Made by a program: the position numbers and the translations under genes
Shown here: piece after piece, positions 1 through 10,352 of the stretch
How positions within the stretch are numbered: position 1 is the stretch's first letter
Layout: every line of letters begins with the position of its first letter
The notes under the pieces: generated by a model
Databases searched by the model: none
What the model was told of the DNA's origin: nothing
What the model saw: only the letters and a program-made list of their open reading frames with translations
Source of the DNA: Litsea cubeba
Lineage: Eukaryota > Streptophyta > Magnoliopsida > Laurales > Lauraceae
Direction of reading: 5' to 3'
DNA: 64,000 nt
Assembly: GCA_012931725.1 (NCBI GenBank)
Contig: CM022949.1
Span: 52,645,741 to 52,709,740 of the forward strand

Positions 1-77
1 GGTAATTTTCTACCTAAATTTAAATAGTCGATATTACATGATGTATTTTTAATCATTTAATATTATTTATTAAACAG

Positions 78-1418
78 GCTACTTGGTACCTTAAAGGGAT
101 TTGTCACCAATTGAGCCTATTCGGAAGGTTCCATTTCTGAGGCTTACATTGTTAAAGAGTGTCTTACTTTTTATTCAATGTATCTCGGTGGTATGGAAAC
201 AACTTTCAATCGCCCAGAACGAAATGCTGATGGTGGTGTCTGTGGAACGGGGTTAGCAGTGTTCACCCAAAATGTTCGTCCTTTTGGCTTAATGACGAGG
301 GCATGTAATTTTAAGCAGGAGGAAAAAGACAAGGCTCATTGGTTTGTTTTAAATAACAGTTTTGAGCTGGAACAATATCTAGAGTACGTTATTACTTAAT
401 TTGGATATTACCTATACTTATATTTAGTATGCGACCTTTTTAACCATCACTATTGTATGTTTGTAAATAGAGAACACAAAAGACTATTGGAAAATGAAAG
501 TGCATGTGACATCCCGAAGAGACAAGAAGAGAAATTTCCAAAGTGGTTCAAAGAACACGTAAGATACAAACTATCTTCTGATAATTTAAGTTGTGGGCAT
601 ATAGAATATTAACATGCTTGCCATGCATTGTTTTGTAGATGAATCAACTACGAGACGAAGGCTCACAAGAAGCAACTGATGACTTATGGTCTGTAGCCAA
701 TGGTTCACTTGTGACTATCAAACTATATTCAGGTTGCATATCCAACGGTGTTCGATTTCACACTAAAGACCGAGATAGTCGTCATAAAAGCCAAAATAGT
801 GGTGTCGTCGTGGAAGGGAACAACCATGAAGGGAAAACAGTTACCTTTTATGGGATCTTATGCAGAGTATGGGAGCTGAGTTATATGTTTGGACGCCGTG
901 TAGTTCTTTTCCAATGTGAATGGTTCAATACCAGTAAAAGTAGATTCATTAAAGCCGATGCACATTTCACAAGCATTGATGTAAGAAGACATTGGTGTAA
1001 GAATGATCCATTTGTCCTGCCAATTCAAGTGAAGCAAGCCTTCTATGTCAATGATACCAAATTTGGTGACCATTGGAAAGTTGTAGAACGGCTCCAACAT
1101 CGATGGATATGGGATATACCTGTGAAGGAAGATGATTTAGAAGATGCGCCAACTGATGTATTCCAACAGGATGAAACCACTAATGCTGTCCCTAATATTG
1201 ATATTGATGATTCAGTTGGGGTTCGGCTCACTAGAGATGATGTTGATCCTGAGATTTTTCCAAGTAATGTGGTTCTAGAGACACAGAACTGACAACTTAG
1301 CAGCAATTTTCTTGAAGAAAATGAAGACGAAGATGAAGATGAATTAGTAGGAGAGCCTAGTGATAATGAGTTTACTAGTGAATCTGATTCGGATATTGAT
1401 CCGGACATAAAACCTTGA
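78..1418 (+). pseudogene. CACTA (En/Spm) TNP2-type transposase, 3' part, decayed
   Basis: This is the C-terminal part of a CACTA transposase gene. Three exons can be read: 78-383, 471-558 and 639-1418. Exon 1 follows an acceptor ending in aacag. Intron 384-470 has donor GTACGT and an acceptor ending in AATAG; intron 559-638 has donor GTAAGA and an acceptor ending in TTGTAG. The first two exons encode a DUF4218-like region, with motifs YLGGMET, FNRPERN and AHWFVLNN. The third encodes a DUF4216-like region, with NGVRFHTKDRD, QNSGVVV and a WF motif, followed by an acidic tail typical of these proteins. Two in-frame TGA stops, at 112-114 and 1290-1292, interrupt it; the frame is open again after each, up to the TGA at 1416-1418. 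The catalytic part lies left of the window. I could not find the terminal inverted repeat on the right. The family assignment comes from motif recognition and is fairly secure. Confidence 0.82.
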
Positions 1419-2027
1419 TTTAGTTTTCTGTATTATCGTCCTTTAACCTTTATTTGGATAGTACCTAGTGAACTGTATTTTGATACTTATCATCTATGGA
1501 TGTGGCTTATGTACCTTTGTCCTGTATGTTTGAATATTTCTTGATGTTTTAGATCTTTCGTTACATTTTATATACTTCAAATATTCAGCGGATCAATTAT
1601 TATACCTCCACTGCACAAGGTAATGCCCAAATTACCATTAAATGATGCCGCAGTGGTCGTCAAGGTTTTATCAAAAGAAAATACAAGTTGGACTGTATCA
1701 CAACAAATAAAGGCACAATTCCTATATAAGGCCGCCATCCGATATCTTTACACGAGTGGGCAATTCTCGTTGAAGATATCACTCTCGAGTGGGTCATACA
1801 GTGCAAATTTATAAAAGACAAATACAACACATAAATAAAAGGAAAAGTCCATGATCACTGACCAATAACTTTTCTAACCGTTGGATAGTCGTTATCCCAT
1901 TGCCTCTATATAGTGATCATCGCCAGGAGTCCGTAGGCGCAAACGGATCGTCTATCGGAGCTCAGATGACCCAGATATCGCGCGACAAAATTCGAACATC
2001 AAAGATGACCGCAATAGGTTCAAAGAA
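1419..2027. other. Non-coding flank of the CACTA remnant
   Basis: No gene is seen. A short motif resembling ctcgagtggg occurs about three times between 1750 and 1795 and may be subterminal repeat of the CACTA element. No CACTA terminus was recognised. Confidence 0.4.
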
Positions 2028-2480
2028 TATTTGACCATTGGATCCCGAATTTTTCAATGCTACTGGGTAGTGCTGGTCACCATGATTCCACATAACCAAA
2101 CTGCTCATCCATCCGAATTCAAATGAAAAAGTTATGGCTGGTCAAAGTGATGGTTTGACCAAAGATTGGGCCCACCTTAGCTTCCAATGCACTGGGCTTG
2201 AACCGGACCTGATTCCACTCGGATTAGGTCCGCCTGACCTGGCCTGCTGGGATCTGGTTGCTGCACGCGTCCGGAGGAGGAACTGCAGCAGCCTTCTTTG
2301 CAACGAAGCTGACGGGCCGAAGAAAATCGATGGCAGCAGTCTCCTTGCAATAGGTGAGGTTCTTTAGCACGCCAAACGTGCCTTGAAAACCCAACAGAAC
2401 TTGTTTTTGAATCCTTTATCGCACGAGTCCCGAGACAACAAAAGTTGCAACAGATGTTTCCTTTTGGCAAAGCGTGGCTT
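2028..2480. repeat. Diverged dispersed repeat, copy 1
   Basis: The block 2028-2175 aligns by eye with 36690-36838; shared landmarks are tcaatgct, gtcaccatga, accaaac and gctcat. The part 2390-2480, with cccgagacaa followed by gcaacag, matches 36885-36960. The order of the two blocks is conserved, so this is one repeat family with two old copies. Its class is unknown and it has no convincing coding capacity. Confidence 0.5.
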
Positions 2481-3680
2481 GCTTTTTCGTTCTGCTCAGC
2501 AAAAAAATAAATTGCAACAGTAAATGAACGCAAATCGAGATTCCTGCTTCCTCTTCTCGTCTCCTTCTTTTGTTGCAGTGAGGAGAGTAGAGTGCACCCG
2601 GAAAAACATGATGAAGATCTAGATCCGGCGATTCCCCGCTTCATCGCAAGATCCAAACCGTCAAACGCACATATCAGGCTCTTATGTTAATTAAAAGAAT
2701 TAGCTGGTCCTAAATGAGTGTTGGAATCGAACTCACTGAGAACTCACAGCGAATGCTTCAGACCTACTTGATAATTAAGGAAAGGGTTCTCATCCCACAT
2801 CTCCTGATCAGTATGAGAATTCTGCCAAGCGAGTCTGAACTTGATCCAAACTCTACCACCAAGAGTTTGATCCTTATCTGACTCAACCAGATCAAGACTT
2901 GTTGAGACTTCATCTGCGGCACACCGTCGGGCTTGATCTGGCGTGGGCCCAATGGCAATCGGGCCACACAATTTTCCTAACATTTATCTAATCTAGAATT
3001 TCTAAATCTATATTAATTGAAATAATGGGGCGAGAAGAAAAGCTGGATATGACCACAGAGTTTATAAAATCATGGTACCGGACACAATGGCATGACAAAA
3101 TTTCCAAAGAAGTCTTTAAACAACTTAACCATAAGATGCCAATGTGAGATAAGTTATTTACAACAAAATTGTTGAGCCTTAAATCATAGGCTATAGGCAG
3201 AGTTAGTTAGCCAAAACAATTGTATTCAGGTCTCTATAGAATGAATGAATATGCAATAGTTTGTAAAATGAGATATTAAGTACGGTTATGGTCCTTCTTT
3301 ACTTCATTACTCATGACACATGTTTCTTCAAAAAGAAAGAAACGAAGAAAGAAAGAAGTACAATGGTATCCAAAATTAATGGGGATTGTAGACATATACA
3401 TCAGCTTGCATATATATACTTCTGAACCAAGATTCACTAATGTCACTAATGTATGGAGGTAAGTTGCCCCATTCTTTTCCGATTGCTCTATATTATTTTT
3501 CAAATCTAAGCTAAGAGATTAAAAAGTTTAGGAGAATCCAAAATTAAGAAATCAAAATCCCTCCGGTGAATGATACTTGATTACGATTCCTCTGTGTAGA
3601 ATGCAGTACAAGAAGACAAATTGCAAAATGAAATCACCAAAAGATCCATTTCCCAAATGCATTACTCCAAAGATACAATA
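2481..3680. other. Intergenic, no recognised feature
   Basis: AT-rich sequence with short spurious frames only. No RNA gene, repeat array or element end was recognised before the TSD of the outer LTR element at 3681-3685. Confidence 0.5.
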
Positions 3681-3685
3681 TGTAT

Positions 3686-4517
3686 TGTGTGGGGATAGAT
3701 CTTTCAGAGCTACCTCGGGATCAGCACCACCAAGACCATTCCAGCTTCAGTAGAAATACCAGCTGATGTATCTTGGTCTAGGCCTACCGAGCTCGCCCAT
3801 CTCCCTATCTCGGCAGAACTTGGTCTCAGCCTCCCCTATCTCGGCCAAGTGCTCCCGCTTCATCTAGCTCAGCATCAGTGCCAGACCACTAGGCACCTCA
3901 GTAGTAATATTAGGGCACCAACCAAGAGCACCAGCCTTGCAAGCTTCAGTCCCGACCTCTTCCATCTTCGGTCTCGGCCAGGTCCTTCACCTCGGCCAGT
4001 GTCAGCAGTGTCTCGATAAGAGTACTGCCAACTGTCCTCCCAGGACGTATGACAAGACAAGGGCACCACCCATATCCTCTGACAGAATCATCCCAGCCGC
4101 CCACAGGAACGACGTTCACAGCTCCCAAGGTACCAAGGTGAGGCCGGATGGGACTGCAATTACAGAAAAGTGGGATATGATGGGACATTCCCTGTCACGT
4201 ACAACCCCAAAGTCAAAGCGACTCTCTCTCCTCCTTCCTTCTCTTGTCTATATAAGGACCAGCTCCAGACACAGAGAAGGGAGGCCATGAACAGACTGGT
4301 ACGCCCTTCTTCTTCCTTAAAATCTCCATCCTAATGCTTAGTTCCCACACTAACTTAGGCATCGGAGAGCCCTGTGCTGCCAAAGCCAGGGTCCTTTGAC
4401 CGCCTTTCTGTTTTCTCTTCCCCTTTCAGGTCTTAGGCAGTTGTGTCCCTCCCTTCTTTGGATAAGTCCTCATTAAGCACCCCCTATTCTAGTGAGTGAC
4501 ATTTTTATGCACTTATA
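3686..4517 (+). repeat. 5' LTR of outer element
   Basis: Begins TGTGTGGGGATAG. It ends in cttata where the 3' copy ends in attaca, so its terminal CA has mutated to TA. It contains a tctatataagg TATA-like box near 4248-4258. Confidence 0.88.
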
Positions 4518-4537
4518 ATTGGCGCCGTCTGTGGGAA
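4518..4537 (+). promoter_or_regulatory. Primer-binding site of outer element
   Basis: attggcgccgtctgtggg starts directly after the LTR. Sites beginning TTGGCGCCGTCTGTGGG are common in plant Ty3/gypsy elements. The matching tRNA was not determined. Confidence 0.75.
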
Positions 4538-4567
4538 ATCGATCAAAAAGTCATCTTCCCAAACACC

Positions 4568-5457
4568 ATGCCTCGAAGAACCAGAAAGGGAAATGGACCA
4601 TTGACGTTGTCAGCACAGCTGCCGACGACCCCCCGCCAGGAAAGGTTTGCAGCAAGATTTGTTCCAGCGAGCGTCCAACACCCAGAAACTCAATCGGGCT
4701 CATCCTCTAAAGGCTCTACCTCGACTCCACTTTCCAAAAGGCGCACCCTGGAGAACAGCAGAAGCAACTGAGCTTATGGCGAAAGCTCGGGTAACAGCCA
4801 CGAATTCAGAGAATAGCTTGATCAATGCATCGAGTAAGCAATACAGCAGAACATGGAGATGGCCGATTTCGCTCGAGCTCGACTGAGCTCTGACGATTTC
4901 TGCACATCTCCCTTCTCTCCAAAAAATCAGGGGCTTTCCCCTCCCTGAAGATTTCAGCGTCCCGAGGTTCATCATTTACGATGGGACCTCGGACCCAGCA
5001 GCACACCTCCGGCACTTCACTCAGAGGATGTCGGTGTGGGGCAACGCAGGCTACCTGAGCTCAAGAGTCTTCTCCTCTAGTCTCAGGGACCTCCCCTTAA
5101 GATAGTTCTGCGCACTCCTGTAAGGATCGATCAAAAGTTGGCAGCAGCTCAGGAGTTCCTTTATGGAGAAATTTCAAGCTCATAGGGTCATCCCCAAGTC
5201 TGCTGCCGACCTGATGACCTTCAGAATGAGACAGACCGAGAACATCACGCAGTTCGCCAAAAGGTTCTGGACTATCTACAGCCAGATCGAAGACGCCTCA
5301 GGTATAATAAACGTCATGTCTTTCCAACAAGCCCTCCTAACAGGCAACGAGAAGAGACTTGGTCATGCACCCAGTGGTCACTTTGACAACACTGATGACC
5401 AGGGTAAACCAGTTCGTCAGGCAAGAAGCAGACGAAGACCAAGCTCAGGAACATCTT
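4568..5457 (+). pseudogene. gag remnant of outer element
   Basis: A gag-like frame starts at the ATG at 4568 (MPRRTRKG), 50 bases after the primer-binding site. It stops at 4769-4771 and continues in other frames. Around 4939-5100 the plus strand encodes a gag-like block with YDGTSDP and AAHLRHF. From 5163 comes a segment with SAADLMTF, ITQFAKRF and IEDASG, which matches the core of the plant retrotransposon gag domain. No zinc knuckle and no pol follow. The reading frame is broken several times, so no product is expected. Confidence 0.65.
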
Positions 5458-5469
5458 GACCTCTTCCAG

Positions 5470-6029
5470 GGCGACAAAACAGCTTCCAGCTCGACAGACA
5501 ACTCCAGCTCGGCAGAAGCCTCCAGCTCGGCAGATGTCCCCAGCTCGGCAGAAGTCTTCTCTAGCTCGGGGTTCGGCCAAAAGCCTCTTATCATCACTCA
5601 GCTTCGATGGCCTGTCAGCTTCGATGGTACGATCCTCTACCGTCCTACGACGGCACGATCCTCTGCTGTTAGCTTCGATGGCGCCGTCAGCCTCGATGAC
5701 ACCATCACCCTCAGCGGCACAACCCCCTGCTGTCGGCTTCGATCACACGACCCTTTACCGTTAGCTTCGATCGTACGATCCTCTACCGTCATACGGCACG
5801 ATCCTCTACTGTTAGTTTCGATGGCACGGTCCTCTACTGTCAGCCTTGATCGCACGGTCCCCTACCGCTAGAACTCGACAGCAGAATCAAAGAGACTAAC
5901 CTTGGGTTCATACACCCAGGTTTTTCGAAGAGACTGACCTCGGGTTCATACACTCAGGCTTCTCAAAGAGACTGACCTCGGGTTCATACACCCAAGTTTC
6001 TCCATCTCGGCCAAAGAGACTGCTCTGGC
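5470..6029. repeat. Degenerate tandem repeats inside outer element
   Basis: Three successive arrays: an agctcggcag-type repeat (about 5485-5570); a repeat with ttcgatgg and cgatcctcta (about 5600-5870); and about three copies of a unit with agagactgacctcgggttc (about 5890-6000). Similar ctcggcagaag units resume at 26280-26470, beyond E1, which confirms that this sequence was continuous before E1 inserted. Confidence 0.6.
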
Positions 6030-6757
6030 GTACCTGTTGACACCAAAAATGTCACTTTGCCTTTTCAAGATCCAAAGAGCTACATGAAGTCGCAACCTGC
6101 CATAAATAGGCAATGCTGCTTCCAAAAATCAAATCTTGTCAGAATCAAACAAAAACTGCAAGATTCTTCCAGACAGCCAAAAGAGGAGTACACAAGAAGT
6201 TTCGGGCCATTTCAAAATCATTTGGCCTAACTTCGCTTCTCCGACAGCCGAAAAGGAGCCCTCGGCGACAAAATCTCTCCGGGACCATGATTTCCAAGAC
6301 AGAACCTATGGATCATCTTAAAATGACCCCAATAGGTTCCCTGTCAAATTTCAAGTCAATCGGACATCGGTTGACCACACATCAAACCGCGATATCTTCA
6401 TCGCGACAAAAAGCAAGTCTGCAGGTGATAGGACCCCAAACGGCTTCGAAACTCAAACAAAAGCCTATGGTTGGTCTTATTTATTGCTCAGGAGGCTTCA
6501 CACCAAATTTCAGGTCATTCCGACATCGTTTGGCCCAGTTTCAGCTTCTGACGGAAAATCGGCAGCTCTGCGCGACAAAGTCTTCGGCTTTCTCAGGAAA
6601 TTGGAAACTTTGCAAAATAAAATGCAAGGATTCTCATCGGGTTTCATACAAAGAAATCAGGCGAATAAATGGTCAAAATGTCAAGGAAAAGTACAGAAGA
6701 AAAAAGAATCAGAAAAAAGCAAAAACGGACGCAAAACGGGACACGAAAGGGGGAAAA

Positions 6758-6855
6758 CCCCCCAGGGTCGCAGACCCCTGCGACCCTGGGCCAGGGTCGC
6801 CGGCGACCATGGACCCCGGGGTCGCCGGGAAAGCCCCGGAAACCCCGGTTTTCGC
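6758..6855. repeat. GC-rich palindromes in the LTR U3
   Basis: cagggtcgcag and ctgcgaccctg form one inverted repeat; ggtcgccggcgacc and ccccgggg are further palindromes. The same block lies at 24425-24500, 43951-44050 and 63882-63965. The number of 29-bp units differs between copies. Confidence 0.75.
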
Positions 6856-7489
6856 CGTTTTTTTCGCGATTCGAAGGGCCCAGCCCCTGGTACTTTCCAA
6901 AATTCATGCTTTTGAGACACCAAGTCCTCTGACATCCGTCCAAAACACGGGTAAAACATCAAGAGTATCGAAGACAGTATTGATCGCCACCCGGTCAACC
7001 AAAAAAAAGTGTGCTTTCCACCCGACCGATCGAGAAATCGACAGGACAGATGGCACCGACCTGCTGTTGGCAACAAACACCTGAAATTACATGGTCATCT
7101 GATGTCGATCTACATGAAGATCCATCGATGATCATCGACAGAAGAATTCCAAAAGACGTGGCACGGCCCGCGACTCTTCAGCTGCTCGGCGACCACTTAA
7201 TGCGATTAATTGACTAGCTTTATTACAGTCATTAATCCATTTCTTTGGACGGCCCAATCAGAAGCAAGCATTCGGGAGTTACAAGTCAAGAGATTCATGG
7301 CATTTAACCCATGAAACTCCTCCCATCATGGCGATTAAAGGCGATTAAATGCCCTCAATCTCCTCCGGCCAATCAGAAGCCAAGAAAAAGGAGTTACAAA
7401 ATAAACAATTCAATTTTGTAACTCCTCCCATTATGCGGCTTAATGACAATAAAAGCCCATAAACCCACCTAAAAGGCTACCTAAAAGCC

Positions 7490-7497
7490 TATAAATA
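7490..7497 (+). promoter_or_regulatory. TATA box of E1 5' LTR
   Basis: TATAAATA, followed by a ggagggctctcc stretch and an A-rich start region. It is conserved at 25158-25165 (3' LTR) and 44711-44718 (E2). It is the likely Pol II promoter for the genomic RNA. Confidence 0.7.
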
Positions 7498-8008
7498 GGA
7501 GGGCTCTCCAAGAAGAAAGGACATCAGAGAGCATCAGAAAAATCAGAGAAAAAAGCACAAGCACACAGACAGAAATCCAGAGAAAGGAAAAAGAGAGAAA
7601 ACTCTGCGGAAATTCTACACCGGCCACCGCAACAAGGTGACAAAAGTCCCTTGGGGGGTACCCCCCCCAAGGTCCTTGCCTTCTCCTCCTGCCTCCAATG
7701 GTTTAGATATGGCTTTTCAGCCCGTCTACTCGGTTTTTTATTGGACATAGGACCTTCCTTTGGTCTTTGTCTTCTAAAAACCCGAGGTTATAGCCAAGCC
7801 AAGCGAATCAAATAGCATCCTCTGTTCTCATCTGCATGGATGATGGCGAAGCCCACATATGGCTTGCGACCGTCAATCTAAACGAGTCCCCCACAATCTC
7901 CTGAGAAGTTAGATCCTCCTTTTCTTGCTTTTCATTGTAGTTTGTATTTTTTCAAAAGAGACAAAAAAATCACAACTCTTGTCTTTCATTATTGATAAGG
8001 ATTGTAAA

Positions 8009-8088
8009 TCGGCTATAAACGCCAAAATCGGCTATAAACGCCAAAAATCGGCTATAAACGCCAAAATCGGCTATAAATGCCAAAAAAT
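8009..8088 (+). repeat. GGCTATAAAYGCC minisatellite in the LTR
   Basis: Four copies of a 17-18 bp unit containing ggctataaacgcc, plus a degenerate fifth. Repeated at 25677-25757 and 45227-45310. The same motif forms a separate array downstream of integrase (18465-18660). Confidence 0.8.
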
Positions 8089-8360
8089 CGCCTTTCACGG
8101 CAAACTAAGAAAAATGTCTCTTTTCTTAAATATATGTGCAATGGAAAACTTGAAAGAAGTTGATTTCCTTTTTACTTGCGAAGGTTGATCTCCGGATCAC
8201 CACTTGCAATTCCAAGTAAAAATAGAAAATCTGGCACACCCACAAAAAAAAGAAATGTTGATGCACGCCCCTGCCCCCCGGTTACGAAAGGGTCGGAACC
8301 AAACGGACTCCCACGTCCGCCGACCTCGGTAGAACCAAGCAGGAGCGCGGTCCATCAAGC

Positions 8361-8380
8361 TGGCATCACTCGGTGGGACT
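8361..8380 (+). promoter_or_regulatory. Primer-binding site of E1
   Basis: tggcatcactcggtgggact begins three bases after the LTR end; E2 has tggcatcacccggtggggac at 45581. It starts with TGG, as expected for pairing with a tRNA 3' CCA end. It resembles the tggcgactc-type sites of plant gypsy elements. The tRNA was not identified. Confidence 0.65.
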
Positions 8381-8604
8381 CGTTTATTTGAGAACACGAT
8401 GCTAGAAAATGAAATATTTGCATATCATATATTTTGCTCTATGCTTATATCTCTTTTCTCGATTCCTTGGCTACTTTTTAATTGGTGGCCTATGTTGAAT
8501 TCTGCAAAAAAAAAATGAGATGAGATTTTTTGTTTGGAAATTTCTAATTCTTTGAATTTATTTCCACTCTTTCTCTTTTCAAAAAAAAAAAAAACAAAAA
8601 AAAA

Positions 8605-9265
8605 ATCAGATTTTTCATTTTGGATTCAAAATTGAGAAACCTTGATCCGTTCCTATCGTTCATCGCGCTTGCAGAAATGTTGAGCCTGTTCGACTAAGGT
8701 TTTGGGCCATGGTTTCTCTTCGATGAGTTCATTAAAAATAAAAAAAAAATATATATATATATATAAAAAAAAAAAATTTTAGATTTCTCAATTTGGATTC
8801 AAAATTGAGAAACCTTGATCCGTTCCTATCGTTCATCGCGCTTGCAGAAATGTTGAGCCTGTTCGACTAAGATTTTGGGCCATGGTTTCTCTTCGATGAG
8901 TTCATTAAAAATAAAAAATATATATATATATATATATATAAAAAAACAAAAAATCTTAGATTTCTCAATTTGGATTCAAAATTGAGAAACCTTGATCCGT
9001 TCCTATCGTTCATCGCGCTTGCAGAAATGTTGAGCCTGTTCGACTAAGGTTTTGGGTCATGGTTTCTCTTCGATGAGTTCATTAAAATAAAAAAAAAATA
9101 TATATATATATATATAAAAAAAAATTTAGATTTCTCAATTTGGATTCAAAATTGAGAAACCTTGATCCGTTCCTATCGTTCATCGCGCTTGCAGAAATGT
9201 TGAGCCTGTTCGACTAAGGTTTTGGGCCATGGTTTCTCTTCGATGAATTCATAAAAAAATAAAAT
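8605..9265 (+). repeat. Leader tandem repeat, four ~170-bp units
   Basis: Four near-identical units carrying ttgagaaaccttgatccg, tcgcgcttgcagaaatg and ggtttctcttcgatgag, separated by variable A-rich and (AT)n stretches. E2 has only three units (45825-46295). The array lies in the untranslated leader between the primer-binding site and gag. Confidence 0.88.
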
Positions 9266-9675
9266 AAAAAATATATAAAAAAAAAAAGACATAGACCACT
9301 AAGGTTAAACCAACTGTGTTCTTTGATCATGGTTGATTCAAAGAAAAGCCTTGTCCAGAGTGTGGAGACAGCTTGACTGTTCTAGGCAAGGGTCCTCCAA
9401 ACGGGTTCATTAAGTAATCCTACCCTTACCTGGGGGAAATTCTATCAATCAAGATTTCATAAGACCGGGTTAGGAGGCCTATGTGTACTCTCTCGTCTTT
9501 TAAATAAATTTTTTTTCAAAAATAAAATTTTTAAAAATAAAAATTTTAAAATAAAAAATAAAAAATAAAAAAAAATTTCAAAAAAAAAATCTTAAAAAAA
9601 AAATAAATAAAAAATAAAAGATTTTTAAAAAAAAAAAAAAAAAAAAATCTTCAAAAACTTCAAAAAAAAAAAACT

Positions 9676-9965
9676 TCCGTCATTTTGGGTTTAGATTAGA
9701 GAAATCTTGGTCTTCTCCTTTCTGAGCACTGGCGCTCGCGGAAATCGCTGAGCCCGTGTTCAGATTGGAGTGCCTTTTGGTCTCTTTGATAAACCCGATA
9801 TTGGCCTTTCAAAAAAAAAAAACTCGTCATTTTTAGATTCAGATCCGAGAAATCATGGTTCATTTCTCTCTGAGCACTGGCGCTCGCGGAAATCGCTGAG
9901 CCCGTGTTCAGATTGGAATACCATCTGCTCTCTTTGATGAATCCAATCTTGACCTTTCAAAACAG
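9676..9965 (+). repeat. Second leader repeat, two ~145-bp units
   Basis: Two copies of a unit with gagcactggcgctcgcgg and gctgagcccgtgttcagatt. Present as two copies in E2 as well (46707-46995). It follows a strongly A/T-rich tract (9505-9675). Confidence 0.82.
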
Positions 9966-10301
9966 AGAATCTCATCTCATAGATGCGGTCTCAAAACATT
10001 TGTGTCTAGCGGTACTAGTACGCCCTTTCAGGGTCTACTGTATTGCGACCGGCACATCTGTAACTCCAACTTTATATTCTTCTTACCTCGAGCAAGCTCT
10101 GCTTCTCGATAAGTCGAATTTAAGTTCACAATTGCTTCTAGCAGTCACTGGGATGCCCATTCCGGGCTTACCATACCTGCGATCAGAACAATTGTACCCT
10201 CTATGGCATTTTGCCTTCCTCATATTGCTTGGGTTATCTATCTCGAGCAATTTGAAAAGACGAAACCATAGAACTTCCCATTTATGATCATTATATTCTT
10301 G

Positions 10302-10331
10302 TGATTACTAATGGATGTGGTCTTGTTTCAG
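10302..10331 (+). promoter_or_regulatory. Candidate 3' splice site in the leader
   Basis: A branch-point-like ttactaat is followed 18-25 bases later by a T-rich stretch ending cttgtttcag, just upstream of the gag ATG at 10353. It is conserved in E2, where the AG is at 47362-47363. The leader upstream holds several ATGs that splicing could remove. The donor was not assigned. Confidence 0.35.
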
Positions 10332-10352
10332 AAATTTTCGAAAAAACTAACA

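Larger units (their letters stand above)
6035..8357 (+). repeat. 5' LTR of E1
   Basis: 2323 bp, TG...CA. U3 includes GC-rich hairpins (6758-6855), two ccaatcagaag boxes near 7255 and 7369, and a TATA box at 7490-7497, so R should start about 30 bases later. Open frames inside it (for example 6113-7084) are broken by single-base indels in the other LTR copies and are not treated as genes. Confidence 0.93.

Noticed and set aside
2177..2656. A 159-residue minus-strand frame
   Set aside because: It overlaps the dispersed repeat, has no recognisable domain, and the related copy at 36800-36994 does not keep the frame.
6113..7084. A 323-residue open frame in the E1 5' LTR, with shorter relatives in the other LTRs
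   Set aside because: The frame differs in length between copies (323, 273 and 150 residues) because of single-base indels. The content is low-complexity, and the region is U3. It shows no sign of selection as a gene.
9904..10287. A 127-residue frame in the E1 leader
   Set aside because: Broken by indels in E2 and overlaps the leader repeat; treated as an upstream frame, not a gene.
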